The notes beneath the pieces were generated by a model. It was not told the origin of the DNA and did not search any database. It saw only the letters and a program-made list of their open reading frames with translations. Both the position numbers and the translations under genes were made by a program. Positions 53,027 through 62,559 of a stretch of 64,000 bases of DNA are shown piece by piece. Position 1 is the stretch's first letter. Every line of letters starts with the position of its first letter. The stretch spans positions 1,860,001 to 1,924,000 of the forward strand of contig NZ_CP031217.1 in the NCBI RefSeq assembly GCF_003346815.1, given 5' to 3'. Source of the stretch: Halarcobacter bivalviorum. Lineage in GTDB: Bacteria > Campylobacterota > Campylobacteria > Campylobacterales > Arcobacteraceae.

Positions 53027-53047
53027 TTAACAATCAAAAGGAAAATT

Positions 53048-54388
53048 ATGAATAAAACAAAACTATTAACAGCAAGTATTAGTTTTGCAGCTGCATTAGC
53101 TTTTGCTGGTTGTGCCGCTTCAAATACAGATGCTAAAACTCATTCTCATATGCAAATGAAAAAAGTAGATATCCTAAGTGCTTATGCAAAAATTGCAAAT
53201 GAAAATTATACAGATGCTTTAAATGATGCAAAAGCTTTACAGAGTGCTATTAATGACTTTGCTAAAAACCCTACAGAAGAGACTTTACAAGAAGCAAAAA
53301 ATGCTTGGTTAAAATCAAGAGAATCTTATGGACAAACTGAAATTTTCAGATTATCAAATGGTCCAATTGATGCAGAAGAAGGTTGGGTATCTGAAAAATA
53401 TGGTGCTTTAGAAGGACAATTAAATGCTTGGCCTTTAGATGAAAATATGATTGACTATACAATTGATGCAAATGGGAAAAGAACTGCTGGGAATATTATT
53501 GATACAACTGGAGAATTTAATCCAGGTGGAGAAGATTCAAAAGCTGTAGATGTAACTACTATCACTATTGATGCGTTAACTGATTTAAATGAAAATGGTG
53601 GAGAAGCTAATGTTTCTACTGGATACCATGCCGTTGAATTTATCTTATGGGGACAAGACCAAGATTACTCAAACTTTGTAAAAGATGCAATAACAAATGG
53701 TGCTAAAACTGCGGGACAAAGACCACTTTCTGATTTTACATCTGATGTTAATTCTCAAAGAAGATTAGCATATTTAAAAGCTGCATCTGAAAAAATTGTT
53801 GCAGATTTAGAAGTAGTTGCAAGTGCTTGGTCTAAAGATGGTTTATATCAAGCTGCTTTCCAAGGAAAACTAAGCGGTGAAAATAGTTCTAAAAACCTAT
53901 CAAGAGAAGAAGCTTTAAAACAAGTTATTGCAGGAATGGGTGTATTTATTAAATCAGAACTTGCAAATGAAAGAATCGCAGTTGCTGTTTTAACTCCATC
54001 AGAAGAGGATGAACACTCTTGCTTCTCTGATAATACACATAGAGATATAGTAACAAATTATCAAGGTTTTAAAAATATTTTAACTTCAACATATAATGGT
54101 AAGTCTTATGGACTTTCACTATTAGATAAAGTATCAACAGAAGATAAAGCAAGAATTGAAAAATTAATGGCTTCAATCGAAGAAAAAATTGCTTTAGTTG
54201 ATAAAACTGCAAAAACAAAAGAGCACTTTGATTATCAAATTCAACCAGATAATCCAATGGCAAAAGTTATTGTAAAACTTAAAAATGAGATGAGAAAACT
54301 TGGTGATGAAATGGTAACTGTTGCAAAAGCAAATGGAATCTCTTTAAGTACAGATGATGTTACAGATCCAGAAGAAACAAAAATCTAA
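53048..54388 (+). CDS. IrpA-type imelysin lipoprotein (peptidase M75 family)
   Basis: The start at 53048 follows AAAAGGAAAATT; the longer frame from 52970 runs through a Fur box. The 446-residue product has a lipobox (LAFAGC) and an imelysin domain with two-helix repeats. The family's GxHxxE motif is intact (STGYHAVEFILWG). RPLSDF and SDNTHRDIVTNYQGFKNIL are features of iron-regulated protein A. Imelysin proteins bind iron or haem at the cell surface; peptidase activity is doubted. It leads an operon with a dihaem DUF1111 protein and others. Confidence 0.85.
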   Translation: MNKTKLLTASISFAAALAFAGCAASNTDAKTHSHMQMKKVDILSAYAKIANENYTDALNDAKALQSAINDFAKNPTEETLQEAKNAWLKSRESYGQTEIFRLSNGPIDAEEGWVSEKYGALEGQLNAWPLDENMIDYTIDANGKRTAGNIIDTTGEFNPGGEDSKAVDVTTITIDALTDLNENGGEANVSTGYHAVEFILWGQDQDYSNFVKDAITNGAKTAGQRPLSDFTSDVNSQRRLAYLKAASEKIVADLEVVASAWSKDGLYQAAFQGKLSGENSSKNLSREEALKQVIAGMGVFIKSELANERIAVAVLTPSEEDEHSCFSDNTHRDIVTNYQGFKNILTSTYNGKSYGLSLLDKVSTEDKARIEKLMASIEEKIALVDKTAKTKEHFDYQIQPDNPMAKVIVKLKNEMRKLGDEMVTVAKANGISLSTDDVTDPEETKI

Positions 54389-55757
54389 GTTCAAATCAAG
54401 CTATAAAACCCTTATAAATAAAAGCCTCGTAGCATTTTTTGCTACTGGGCTTTTTGCAGTTTTAGCTAATGGCTCTGAAATAACAGAAAAAAGAGACAAA
54501 ACTACTTTATTAAAGCCTGTAAAAAATCTTAGTGATGAAGAGTATGACAAGTTTATATTAGGAAGAAGTTTTTTTAAAATTCCTTGGGTTGAAGCTCCAA
54601 GTGCAACGACAGCAAGGGATGGATTAGGACCACTTTTTAATGCAAACACCTGTAATAGTTGTCATCCAAATAATGGTAGAGGTAATCTTTTTAATGAAGA
54701 GGGAAAACTATCAAGAGCAGTTATTGCTAAACTTTCACTTCCTTCAAAAGGTTTAAAAGAACAGTTAGAGTTTTTAGAAAAAAATGCTTTACTTCCAGAG
54801 CCTACTTATGGAGGACAAATAGCAATAAATGGTATTCATGATGTAAAATATGAAGCTAAACCTGAAATAAAATTTGAAGAGATAAAAGTTAAATTTCCAG
54901 ATGGAGAAGTTGATACTATTTTAAAACCTACTTATGTATTAAATGATTTACAGTATGGAGAACTTCATAAAGATACAATTATTACTTTTAGAATTGCACC
55001 TTCATTAAATGGTTTAGGGCTTTTAGAAGATATTTCAGAAGAAGACATTTTAGCAAATGTTGATGAATTTGATAAAAACAAAGATGGTATTTCTGGACGA
55101 GCAAATTTTGCTTATTCTCCCCTTACAAAGAAAAAAGAGTTAGGAAAATACTCTTGGAAAGCTAATAATACCTCAATTATTCATCAAACAGCTGATGCTG
55201 CTATAAATGATATGGGTTTAACAACAACTATCTTTAATGAAGATAGATGTACCGAAAAACAAAAAGCTTGTAAAGAAGCACCAAAAGCAAGAGATAAGAT
55301 AGATCTTCCTGATTTTAGACTTCAAGCAATTGAGTTTTATATTAAAAAAAGAGAGACTTTTAGTACTAAAAAAGATAAAGATTATAAAGAGGGATTAGCC
55401 CTATTTAAAGAGATTTCTTGTGCAAAATGTCATATGGATTCTTTTACTACAAAAAGTGGTATTGAGATTTCACCTTTTACAGACTTACTTCTACATGATA
55501 TGGGAGAAGGTTTAGCTGATGGAAGAAGTGAATTTATAGCAAATGGACAAGAGTGGAGAACTGCACCTTTATGGGGATTATCTCTCCATGACAAAATAAA
55601 TACAGAAAAACCAAGATTATTACATGATGGAAGAGCTAGAGATTTCCAAGAGGCAATACTTTGGCATGGTGGTGAAGCAAAAGCTTCAAAAGAGGCTTTT
55701 ATGAATTTACCAAAAGAGAAAAGAGAACAATTATTAAAATTTTTAGAGAGGTTATAG
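54354..55757 (+). CDS. DUF1111 di-haem oxidoreductase-like protein
   Basis: A 467-residue exported protein. The first ATG lies 35 bases inside the preceding gene; its hydrophobic signal (LVAFFATGLFAVLANGSE) sits about 30 residues in, and no later start codon precedes it. Two haem motifs, CNSCH (near residue 100) and CAKCH (near 360), mark the DUF1111/'dihaem thiol oxidoreductase' family distantly related to MauG and CcpA. In the Fur-regulated irpA-DUF1111-imelysin gene set this protein probably changes the iron redox state or handles periplasmic electrons. The next imelysin gene begins 1 base after its stop. Confidence 0.82.
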   Translation: MMLQIQKKQKSKFKSSYKTLINKSLVAFFATGLFAVLANGSEITEKRDKTTLLKPVKNLSDEEYDKFILGRSFFKIPWVEAPSATTARDGLGPLFNANTCNSCHPNNGRGNLFNEEGKLSRAVIAKLSLPSKGLKEQLEFLEKNALLPEPTYGGQIAINGIHDVKYEAKPEIKFEEIKVKFPDGEVDTILKPTYVLNDLQYGELHKDTIITFRIAPSLNGLGLLEDISEEDILANVDEFDKNKDGISGRANFAYSPLTKKKELGKYSWKANNTSIIHQTADAAINDMGLTTTIFNEDRCTEKQKACKEAPKARDKIDLPDFRLQAIEFYIKKRETFSTKKDKDYKEGLALFKEISCAKCHMDSFTTKSGIEISPFTDLLLHDMGEGLADGRSEFIANGQEWRTAPLWGLSLHDKINTEKPRLLHDGRARDFQEAILWHGGEAKASKEAFMNLPKEKREQLLKFLERL

Positions 55758-55758
55758 G

Positions 55759-56745
55759 ATGAAATTATTTAAGATAATTTTTACACTTGTATGTTTAATT
55801 ACTCTATCAAATGCAGCCATTGATAAAAAAAATGAGAGAGTATTAAATACAATTTATGAAAATGTGATTTTAAAAGATTCACAAAAAGCAGTTGAAGATG
55901 CAACAAAATTACAAGAAGCTATTTTTCAACAAAACATTGAACTAAGTAAAAAAAGTTTTCAAGAGTTAATTGTATCTTGGAAAAGTATTCAATCTTTATA
56001 TATCTTAGGAGATTTAAATGAAGAGTATATTGATACACCTAGATTAATTGATATATATCATCATGGAAATGAAGATATAAAAGCACAACTGGATAGAGCT
56101 TTATTAAGCAAAGATGAGCCAAAAATTGCTCTGTTTAAAAACTCACTTAAATCAATAAATGCCTTAGAATATCTTTTATATGCTAAAGATTTAAAAGATG
56201 AAAGAGTTAAAGACTTTGCATTAACAATCACTAAAAAAATCACTTCTCACTTAGAAGATATTAATACTGAATATAAAAAACAACATAAAAACTTTTTATC
56301 TGATTTAAAAAAAGCAAATGGAGTTTTAATCAATAAACTTATTCAAAATACTTACAAACTAAAAGAGTGGAGAATTGGAGATGTTGTAGGATTAAGTAAA
56401 AAATATAAAGATAGTTTTGATAATAAAAGAGCTGAATATGCTCTTAGTAAAAACTCCTCTTTAGCAATTGGTGCAATTTTAAATACTTATAAAAATGTTT
56501 TTGATAACAAAGCCTATTACGATTATGGAAACTACTTAGAAGACTTAACTCATAACAAACAAGTTAATGTTTTAAGAGAGTCTATTTCAAAAGCTATCTC
56601 TTTAAATAAACAAATCAAAAATGATAATTTTAAAGAGGCAAAAAAGCTTTATGATGAAGCAAACACTATTCATGTAGTTCTATTTTTAGATTTGATTGAA
56701 GAGTTATCAATCAATGCAAAAATCATTGATGCAGATGGGGATTAA
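55759..56745 (+). CDS. Second imelysin-family periplasmic protein
   Basis: A 328-residue exported protein with a plain signal (MKLFKIIFTLVCLITLSNA). It is helical and shows imelysin-type pairing: the N-terminal half (AVEDATKLQEAIFQQ, then SWKSIQSLYILG) aligns in style with the IrpA product. The position of the GxHxxE motif reads SINALEYLLYA, so the His and Gly are missing while Glu is kept. This suggests a structural or altered-ligand partner of the first imelysin. It lies between the DUF1111 and membrane hydroxylase genes. Confidence 0.75.
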   Translation: MKLFKIIFTLVCLITLSNAAIDKKNERVLNTIYENVILKDSQKAVEDATKLQEAIFQQNIELSKKSFQELIVSWKSIQSLYILGDLNEEYIDTPRLIDIYHHGNEDIKAQLDRALLSKDEPKIALFKNSLKSINALEYLLYAKDLKDERVKDFALTITKKITSHLEDINTEYKKQHKNFLSDLKKANGVLINKLIQNTYKLKEWRIGDVVGLSKKYKDSFDNKRAEYALSKNSSLAIGAILNTYKNVFDNKAYYDYGNYLEDLTHNKQVNVLRESISKAISLNKQIKNDNFKEAKKLYDEANTIHVVLFLDLIEELSINAKIIDADGD

Positions 56746-56747
56746 AC

Positions 56748-57650
56748 TTGAATTCTCCTTTACTCTTTGAGTACTTAATAAACCCAGATAAAAGAACTTT
56801 CTGGGTTTATATTATCTCATCAATTGCTATTGGAATAATCTATTTATACTTTAATAAAAAATATAAAAGAGTAAATTTCTCTAAAACTCTTTGGCTACAC
56901 CCTAGTGCAAAGCTAGATTATTACTACTTTATTCTTTCATATTTTATTAAGACATTAATGATTTTTCCAATAGTAATTAGTGCAAATAGTGTTGCTTTAT
57001 ATATAAGAAAGGTTCTATATTTAGAGTTTGGTTTTAATCATATAAACTCAATCTCTTATGAAGTTGTTATTATTTTTTATACAGTTACACTTTTTGTTGT
57101 AAGTGATTTTACTAGATATTGGTTACATAGATTCCTTCATACAATTCCTTTTCTTTGGGAGTTTCACAAGATACATCATAGTGCAAAAGTTTTAAACCCT
57201 TTAACTTTTTATAGAGTTCATCCCATTGAAAATATTCTTTTTGGATTTAGATACTCATTAAGTATTGGTTTTACAACAGGTATCTTTTTATACTTTTTTG
57301 GCTCAAAAATTGGAGTTTATGAAGTAGTTGGAGCAAATATCTTTGTCTTTATTTTCTCATTATTAGGTTCAAATTTAAGACATTCTCATATTCCTCTTAA
57401 CTACTTTAGTTTTTTAGAGAAATGGTTTATCTCTCCAAAACAACATCAAATTCACCATAGTAAAAAGTTTTTTGATAAAAATTATGGTGGATATTTAGCC
57501 ATTTGGGATAGAGTTTTTGGAACACTAAAACTCTCAAATGAAGTTCAGGTTTTAAAATTTGGGCTAAGAAAAGAGCAAATGAAAGAGTATAACTCACTTA
57601 AAAACTTATTACTACTACCATTTATAAATATTTTAAGAAGGAGAAGTTAA
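56748..57650 (+). CDS. Fatty-acid hydroxylase / sterol desaturase family membrane protein
   Basis: The start is a TTG at 56748, 2 bases after the preceding stop, behind GATGGGG. The 300-residue protein has four or five membrane helices and the full diiron histidine set: HRFLH, HKIHHS, RHSH and HQIHHS. GGYLAIWDRVFGTL is the usual C-terminal signature. Family members hydroxylate or desaturate lipids using a non-haem diiron centre. Its place inside a Fur-controlled haem/imelysin operon is unusual; the substrate is unknown. Confidence 0.85.
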   Translation: MNSPLLFEYLINPDKRTFWVYIISSIAIGIIYLYFNKKYKRVNFSKTLWLHPSAKLDYYYFILSYFIKTLMIFPIVISANSVALYIRKVLYLEFGFNHINSISYEVVIIFYTVTLFVVSDFTRYWLHRFLHTIPFLWEFHKIHHSAKVLNPLTFYRVHPIENILFGFRYSLSIGFTTGIFLYFFGSKIGVYEVVGANIFVFIFSLLGSNLRHSHIPLNYFSFLEKWFISPKQHQIHHSKKFFDKNYGGYLAIWDRVFGTLKLSNEVQVLKFGLRKEQMKEYNSLKNLLLLPFINILRRRS

Positions 57651-58807
57651 TGAAATATTTAAATTTAGTTACTTTGGTAACTACTGCTTTAGTTTTTACT
57701 GCGTGTACAAACTCTACATTATCAAAAGAAGAGATTTTAAAGCAGACAAAGCAAAAAGAACAATTAGGGAAGGTTCTATTTTTTGATAAAAACCTTTCAA
57801 AAAATAGAACTCAAGCTTGTGCCACATGTCATAATCCAGATGCTGGTTTTGCAGATGACAGAGACAATGGAATTAAGAGTATGGCTTCACTAGGAGATGA
57901 TGGGAAATCTTTAGGTGATAGACAAGCTCCAAGTGCAGCTTATGCTATGTTTAGTCCAAAATTTCACTATGATAAAAAAAATGATAAATATATTGGTGGA
58001 CAATTTTGGGATGGAAGAGAAGATACTTTAGCCGGTCAAGCTGGAGGACCTCCCACAAATCCTATTGAAATGGGAATGCCTTCAAAAGAAGCTGTTGTTG
58101 AAAGATTAAAAGAGAACTCATATTATATTGAGACTTTTAAAACTATTTATGGAGAAGATATTTTCTCTTCAAATGAGAAAGCCTATAGTGCAATGACAGA
58201 TTCAATAGAAAAATTTGAACAAACAAAAGAGTTTGCTCCTTTTGATTCAAAATATGATAGATATTTAAGAGGAGAGTATGATTTAACACCTTTAGAGGAT
58301 TTAGGAAGATCACTATTTTTCTCAAATGCAAATAACTCTTGTGCAAATTGCCACCTTAGCAAAAAAGAGGATTCAGAAGGTGAAACATTTACAAATTTTG
58401 AATACCATAATATAGGAACACCAATTAACCATGAACTAAGAGCAGTAAATGGGGTAAAAGAGATTGATAAAGGTTTATTAGCAAATCCAAAAGTTATCGA
58501 TGAAAAACATTTAGGAAAATATAAAGTTCCAACTTTAAGAAATGTAGCAGTTACAGGTCCATATATGCACAATGGAGTATTTAAGGATTTAAAAACTGTT
58601 GTGGAGTTTTATGATAAATATAATAATAAAGAAAGAACAATTAATCCAGAAACAAATAAACCTTGGGATGAACCAGAAGTAAAAGAGACTATCTCTTTAG
58701 AAGAGTTAAAAGCTAAAAAACAAAATGATAGAAAAGTAGAAGCTTTAGTTGCTTTTATGAAATTACTAACAGATAAAAGATATGAACACTTATTAGAAGA
58801 GGAATAA
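57650..58807 (+). CDS. Di-haem cytochrome c peroxidase / MauG-family lipoprotein
   Basis: The 385-residue protein has a lipobox (VFTAC) and two haem motifs, CATCH (near residue 62) and CANCH (near 235). LGKVLFFDKNLSKNRTQACATCHNPDAGFADDR, only in part quoted here by its key ends, matches the CcpA/MauG N-terminal domain, and the C-terminal VPTLRNVAVTGPYMHNG is the family signature. It either reduces H2O2 or oxidises a partner protein. Its ATG overlaps the previous stop (TAATG), and a hairpin follows the gene. Confidence 0.88.
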   Translation: MKYLNLVTLVTTALVFTACTNSTLSKEEILKQTKQKEQLGKVLFFDKNLSKNRTQACATCHNPDAGFADDRDNGIKSMASLGDDGKSLGDRQAPSAAYAMFSPKFHYDKKNDKYIGGQFWDGREDTLAGQAGGPPTNPIEMGMPSKEAVVERLKENSYYIETFKTIYGEDIFSSNEKAYSAMTDSIEKFEQTKEFAPFDSKYDRYLRGEYDLTPLEDLGRSLFFSNANNSCANCHLSKKEDSEGETFTNFEYHNIGTPINHELRAVNGVKEIDKGLLANPKVIDEKHLGKYKVPTLRNVAVTGPYMHNGVFKDLKTVVEFYDKYNNKERTINPETNKPWDEPEVKETISLEELKAKKQNDRKVEALVAFMKLLTDKRYEHLLEEE

Positions 58808-58820
58808 TCCCCTCTTCTTT
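58796..58820 (+). terminator. Terminator ending the imelysin / haem-protein operon
   Basis: GAAGAGG and CCTCTTC flank an 8-base loop and are followed by TTTTCCC; the left arm overlaps the last codons of the peroxidase gene. Confidence 0.6.
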
Positions 58821-58920
58821 TCCCTTTTTAAACTACTTTACCCCTATTTTTAATAAGTTTATGCTAGCATAATATTATAAATTAAATTTTATATCTAAAC
58901 CAAAAAAAGTAAACTTCAAT

Positions 58921-59331
58921 ATGAAAATAGTAGGAAAAAAAGAACTTATTTCTATAATCGATTTAGAATTAGAAGAATTAGATGCCAAAATTGATACTGG
59001 TGCAGACTCAAATGCTTTGCATTGTGATGATATAATCATTGAAAATGAGATAGTACATTTTACATTAGTTGATGATGTACATCCATCTTACCATGGAAAA
59101 AGAATGAGTATGCCTTTATACAAATTAAAAAAAGTAAAAAGTTCAAATGGACAACTACAAATTAGACCTTCTATTAAAGTTAGTGTAGAGTTTATGGGCA
59201 AAAGATATAAAAGTATAATTACACTTACAAATAGAGCAGATATGAAATTACCTATGTTAATTGGAAGAAAATTTTTAAGTAAAAGATTTCTTGTTGATGT
59301 ATCAAAAGAATATCTATCAAAACAACAATAA
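58921..59331 (+). CDS. RimB-like retropepsin-type protease (DUF785)
   Basis: A 136-residue protein with the single-domain aspartic protease motif [13 protein letters not shown] (Asp-Thr-Gly near residue 22) and the second conserved segment [15 protein letters not shown]. This is the 'ATP-dependent zinc protease'/RimB family that accompanies RimK. It likely trims the glutamate tails RimK adds. It is cytoplasmic with no signal. It lies 11 bases before rimK. Confidence 0.85.
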   Translation: MKIVGKKELISIIDLELEELDAKIDTGADSNALHCDDIIIENEIVHFTLVDDVHPSYHGKRMSMPLYKLKKVKSSNGQLQIRPSIKVSVEFMGKRYKSIITLTNRADMKLPMLIGRKFLSKRFLVDVSKEYLSKQQ

Positions 59332-59342
59332 AAGAGGACTAT

Positions 59343-60269
59343 ATGAGAGTATATATATTATCAAGAAACCCAAAATTATATTCAACAAAAAGATTAGTTG
59401 AAGCAGGTAGAAGTAAAGGTTGGGAAGTAAGAGTTGTTGATTATCTAAAGTGTACAATTGAGATTATCAAAGGTGAACTATTAATCAACTATTTAGGGAA
59501 AAAACTTCCTACTCCTGATGCGATTATTCCTAGAATCGGAGCAAGTAGAACATTCTATGGTACTGCTATGGTTAGACACTTTGAGATGATGGATGTATTT
59601 AGTACTTCTGGAAACTTGGCAATTGCTAGAAGTAGAGATAAACTAAGAAGTTTACAAGTTTTATCAAAAAATAGTGTTGATATGCCAAGAACAGTTTTTG
59701 CTTCAAATAAATCTACAGCAAAAGATGTTATTGCTCTAAGTGGTGGAGCTCCGTTAGTTCTTAAAATTTTAGAGGGAACTCAAGGTGTTGGTGTTGTTTT
59801 AGTAGATAGTGAAAAAGCTGCGAAGTCAGTATTAGATGCCTTTTATGGAATGGATGTAAACTTACTTGTACAAGAGTTTATTGAAGAAGCAGGAGGTGCT
59901 GATATTAGAGCCTTGGTTGTAGGAGGAGAAGTTGTTGGGGCTATGAAAAGACAAGGTGCAGAAGGAGATTTTAGATCAAACTTACACCAAGGAGGAAGTG
60001 CTACTTCTTATAAGTTAAATAGAAAAGAAAAAGCTACTGCTTTAGCTGCTGCAAAAGCTATGGGATTAGGAGTTTGTGGAGTTGATATGATTCCATCTAG
60101 TCGTGGTCCTCTTGTTATGGAAGTTAACTCAAGCCCTGGATTAGAAGGTATAGAAAAATCAACAGGTATTGATATTGCAGGAAAAATCATGGATTATATT
60201 GAAAAAAATGTACCAGAAGCAGGACCAAATAAAAAAAGGAAAATTAAAAGAGATAATATAGGAGCTTAA
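59343..60269 (+). CDS. rimK: RimK, ATP-grasp glutamate ligase
   Basis: A 308-residue ATP-grasp protein. The N-terminus [22 protein letters not shown] is typical of RimK; ATP-binding segments are [47 protein letters not shown] and [28 protein letters not shown]. In E. coli it adds glutamates to ribosomal protein S6. The C-terminus ends with a Lys/Arg-rich tail ([11 protein letters not shown]). The gene lies between RimB-like and AstE-like genes, spaced by 11 and 1 bases. Confidence 0.93.
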   Translation: MRVYILSRNPKLYSTKRLVEAGRSKGWEVRVVDYLKCTIEIIKGELLINYLGKKLPTPDAIIPRIGASRTFYGTAMVRHFEMMDVFSTSGNLAIARSRDKLRSLQVLSKNSVDMPRTVFASNKSTAKDVIALSGGAPLVLKILEGTQGVGVVLVDSEKAAKSVLDAFYGMDVNLLVQEFIEEAGGADIRALVVGGEVVGAMKRQGAEGDFRSNLHQGGSATSYKLNRKEKATALAAAKAMGLGVCGVDMIPSSRGPLVMEVNSSPGLEGIEKSTGIDIAGKIMDYIEKNVPEAGPNKKRKIKRDNIGA

Positions 60270-60270
60270 A

Positions 60271-61311
60271 ATGGAGAAGTTAATAATAGCTGATACGGAG
60301 ATAGAGAAAGGGACGAATATAACCCTTGATTTAAAACTTCCAAAGCTATATCACTCTCCTATGAGGCTTCCTGTAAGAATTATAAGAGGGAAAAGAGTTG
60401 GTCCTACTATCTTTGTAAGCGCTGCAATTCATGGGGATGAATTAAATGGTATAGAGATAATTAGAAGATTAAGAAAACTTACTATTTTAAAAAAGTTAAA
60501 AGGGACACTAATCTTAATTCCTATTGTAAATACTTATGGAGTTACTACTCTTTCACGATATATGCCAGATAGAAGAGACTTAAATCGCTCTTTTCCTGGT
60601 TCCAAAAAAGGTTCTTTAGCAAGTAGAATTGCAAAAATCTTTTTTGATGAAATCGTTACAAAATGTGATTTTGGTATCGATTTACATACTGCCTCTATTC
60701 ATAAATCAAACTTACCACAAATACGAACAGATATAAATAATCCTTTTACCTATGACTTAGCAAAATCCTTCGAAGCACCTGTTGTTTTACACTCTGAATT
60801 AAGAGATGGTTCTTTAAGAGAAGAAGCACAAAATAAAGGTATTCCCATCTTACTTTATGAAGCAGGAGAAGCACTAAGGTTTGATGAAAAGTCTATTAGA
60901 ATTGGAGTAAAAGGGATAGTAAATGTTCTAAGAGATTTAGATATGCTTCCTAAATCAACAAAAAGAAAAAAATATAAACTTCCAATTATTGCAAAGAATA
61001 GTCAATGGATAAGGTCAACAGAGAGTGGAATCATTAGAACTATTAAGGGTTTAGGAGAAACAGTAAAAGAGGATGAAATTATTGCTTATGTAGATGAACC
61101 TTTAGATGATATAAGCTATGAAATAAGAGCAACTTTTGATGGTATTATTATTGGGAAATCTGAAATTCCTTTAATTCAAGAAGGAGATGCAATATTTCAT
61201 ATTGCTAAATTAAAACACTTAGAAATGGCAGAAAATAAAATAGAGTATTTTCATGAAGATGCAATAAATGAAAATGAGTTTGTAGAATTAGATAAAGATG
61301 AAATTATCTAA
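60271..61311 (+). CDS. AstE/aspartoacylase-family zinc deacylase of the rimK operon
   Basis: A 346-residue zinc carboxypeptidase-like protein. Zinc ligands are visible in AAIHGDELNGIEIIRRL (HxDE), with a third His in DLHTASIHKSN; RDLNRSFPG is the substrate Arg motif, and LYEAGEALRFDE contains the catalytic Glu. A C-terminal beta-rich domain (about 245-330) resembles a biotinyl-like barrel (GLGETVKEDEIIAYVDEPLDD). Members cleave acyl-amino acids or peptides; here it may process a RimK product. It ends at a strong terminator. Confidence 0.85.
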   Translation: MEKLIIADTEIEKGTNITLDLKLPKLYHSPMRLPVRIIRGKRVGPTIFVSAAIHGDELNGIEIIRRLRKLTILKKLKGTLILIPIVNTYGVTTLSRYMPDRRDLNRSFPGSKKGSLASRIAKIFFDEIVTKCDFGIDLHTASIHKSNLPQIRTDINNPFTYDLAKSFEAPVVLHSELRDGSLREEAQNKGIPILLYEAGEALRFDEKSIRIGVKGIVNVLRDLDMLPKSTKRKKYKLPIIAKNSQWIRSTESGIIRTIKGLGETVKEDEIIAYVDEPLDDISYEIRATFDGIIIGKSEIPLIQEGDAIFHIAKLKHLEMAENKIEYFHEDAINENEFVELDKDEII

Positions 61312-61317
61312 AAGTGT

Positions 61318-61342
61318 AAAAAGAGCCAAAAGGCTCTTTTTT
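61318..61342. terminator. Bidirectional terminator between the rimK operon and the porin gene
   Basis: AAAAGAGCC and GGCTCTTTT flank an AAAA loop (9-bp perfect stem) with T-runs on both sides. Confidence 0.85.
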
Positions 61343-61345
61343 ATA

Positions 61346-62461
61346 TTAAAATGAGTACTCTATAGTTAAAGTTACTTTATCATAATCATCATCACTATTT
61401 TCAGCATCTAAATTTACATAAAGAGCTCCAACAGATAAGTTATCTGTAATACTATAATCTACAGTAAAATCAAACTCTTTATCTTTATCACTTCCATATT
61501 TCATTTCACCATACATTGCACCAAGTTCTACATCTGCAATTTTATAGTTTACATTTAAATAAGTTGTATCAGTATCTGCATCATAAACTCTTTCTCCATC
61601 TCCACCTCTTAAAGTATCAAAAGGATTGATATTGTCTCCAAGAGTTGACATAGAACCTGCTCCACCACTTTTATCAGTAGTTACATATCCAAGATTAAAT
61701 CCAAATCCTGCAATATTTAATCTACCTTCAAGATGAGCAATATCTCCATCATCTACATTATTTACATCTTCACTACTTTTTGCACCATGTAAAGTTATTC
61801 CAAATAAGTCAGTATCATAATCAAGTTTTAAACCATACCAATTTGCTAAATTATCAGCATCATAATAGTATGGATTAACAGTTAAACCTTTTATTCCTTC
61901 ATATTTTGCATCTATTACAGCTGCATAATCAATCTCTTTATTTTCATCAGTAGTTCCAAAATCTGCAAAATCTTCTAAAGGTGCATCTGCATCTGCAACA
62001 GCTTTTCTCTTTGTATATCCAAGAATAACTGTTGTATCTGGAATTGCTTTAATTCCAAGTACTGCAGCCTCATGAAAATCACCTAACCACTCTAAATCAA
62101 CCTCTTGTCTACCAAGAGTTAATCCTAAATACTCATTTGCATAAGAGATATTTGCAGTATGAACAATAGCCTCTTTTTCACTTCCATCAGAATAATCATC
62201 TTTTTCTACTTCTGAAAAATCATGATTTCCTCTAAAACCTACTGCTGCTTTAAAACCATTTAATTCTCCAGTTTCATAAGAAAGACCAATAGAACCCATA
62301 GTAAAACCAGAGTCTTTATTTCCACCACTATTATTTTGTCTCTCACCATATAGTGTAATATCACCACTTACAGTTCCAGCTTTAAATGCTTCATCAAAAC
62401 TATTTGCAACTAAATTAGTTGTTACTAATAATGAAGCTGCAATTAAACTTACTTTTTTCAT
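61346..62461 (-). CDS. Outer-membrane porin
   Basis: A 371-residue protein with a signal peptide (MKKVSLIAASLLVTTNLVA), alternating beta-strand sequence and a terminal Phe (VTLTIEYSF). Acidic loops and features such as LGLTLGRQEVDLEWLGDFHEAAVLGIKA resemble the Opr/major-porin family of Campylobacterota. Its long leader (from about 62515) contains an AATTCAA-N5-TTGAATT repeat. Substrate specificity cannot be told. ATG after ACAAGGAGAGTTAT. Confidence 0.85.
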   Translation of the reverse strand: MKKVSLIAASLLVTTNLVANSFDEAFKAGTVSGDITLYGERQNNSGGNKDSGFTMGSIGLSYETGELNGFKAAVGFRGNHDFSEVEKDDYSDGSEKEAIVHTANISYANEYLGLTLGRQEVDLEWLGDFHEAAVLGIKAIPDTTVILGYTKRKAVADADAPLEDFADFGTTDENKEIDYAAVIDAKYEGIKGLTVNPYYYDADNLANWYGLKLDYDTDLFGITLHGAKSSEDVNNVDDGDIAHLEGRLNIAGFGFNLGYVTTDKSGGAGSMSTLGDNINPFDTLRGGDGERVYDADTDTTYLNVNYKIADVELGAMYGEMKYGSDKDKEFDFTVDYSITDNLSVGALYVNLDAENSDDDYDKVTLTIEYSF

Positions 62462-62479
62462 ATAACTCTCCTTGTGTGT

Positions 62480-62498
62480 AATTCAACCAGCTTGAATT
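62480..62498. repeat. 7-bp inverted repeat in the porin leader
   Basis: AATTCAA, 5 bases, TTGAATT, situated 19-37 bases upstream of the porin ATG, between the ribosome site and the promoter. It could form a leader stem or a regulator site. Confidence 0.4.
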
Positions 62499-62559
62499 GA
62501 ACTTGAATAGTAACAAAATAAACTTTAATTTTTCTTGATTTTAAGAACAATTATCAATA

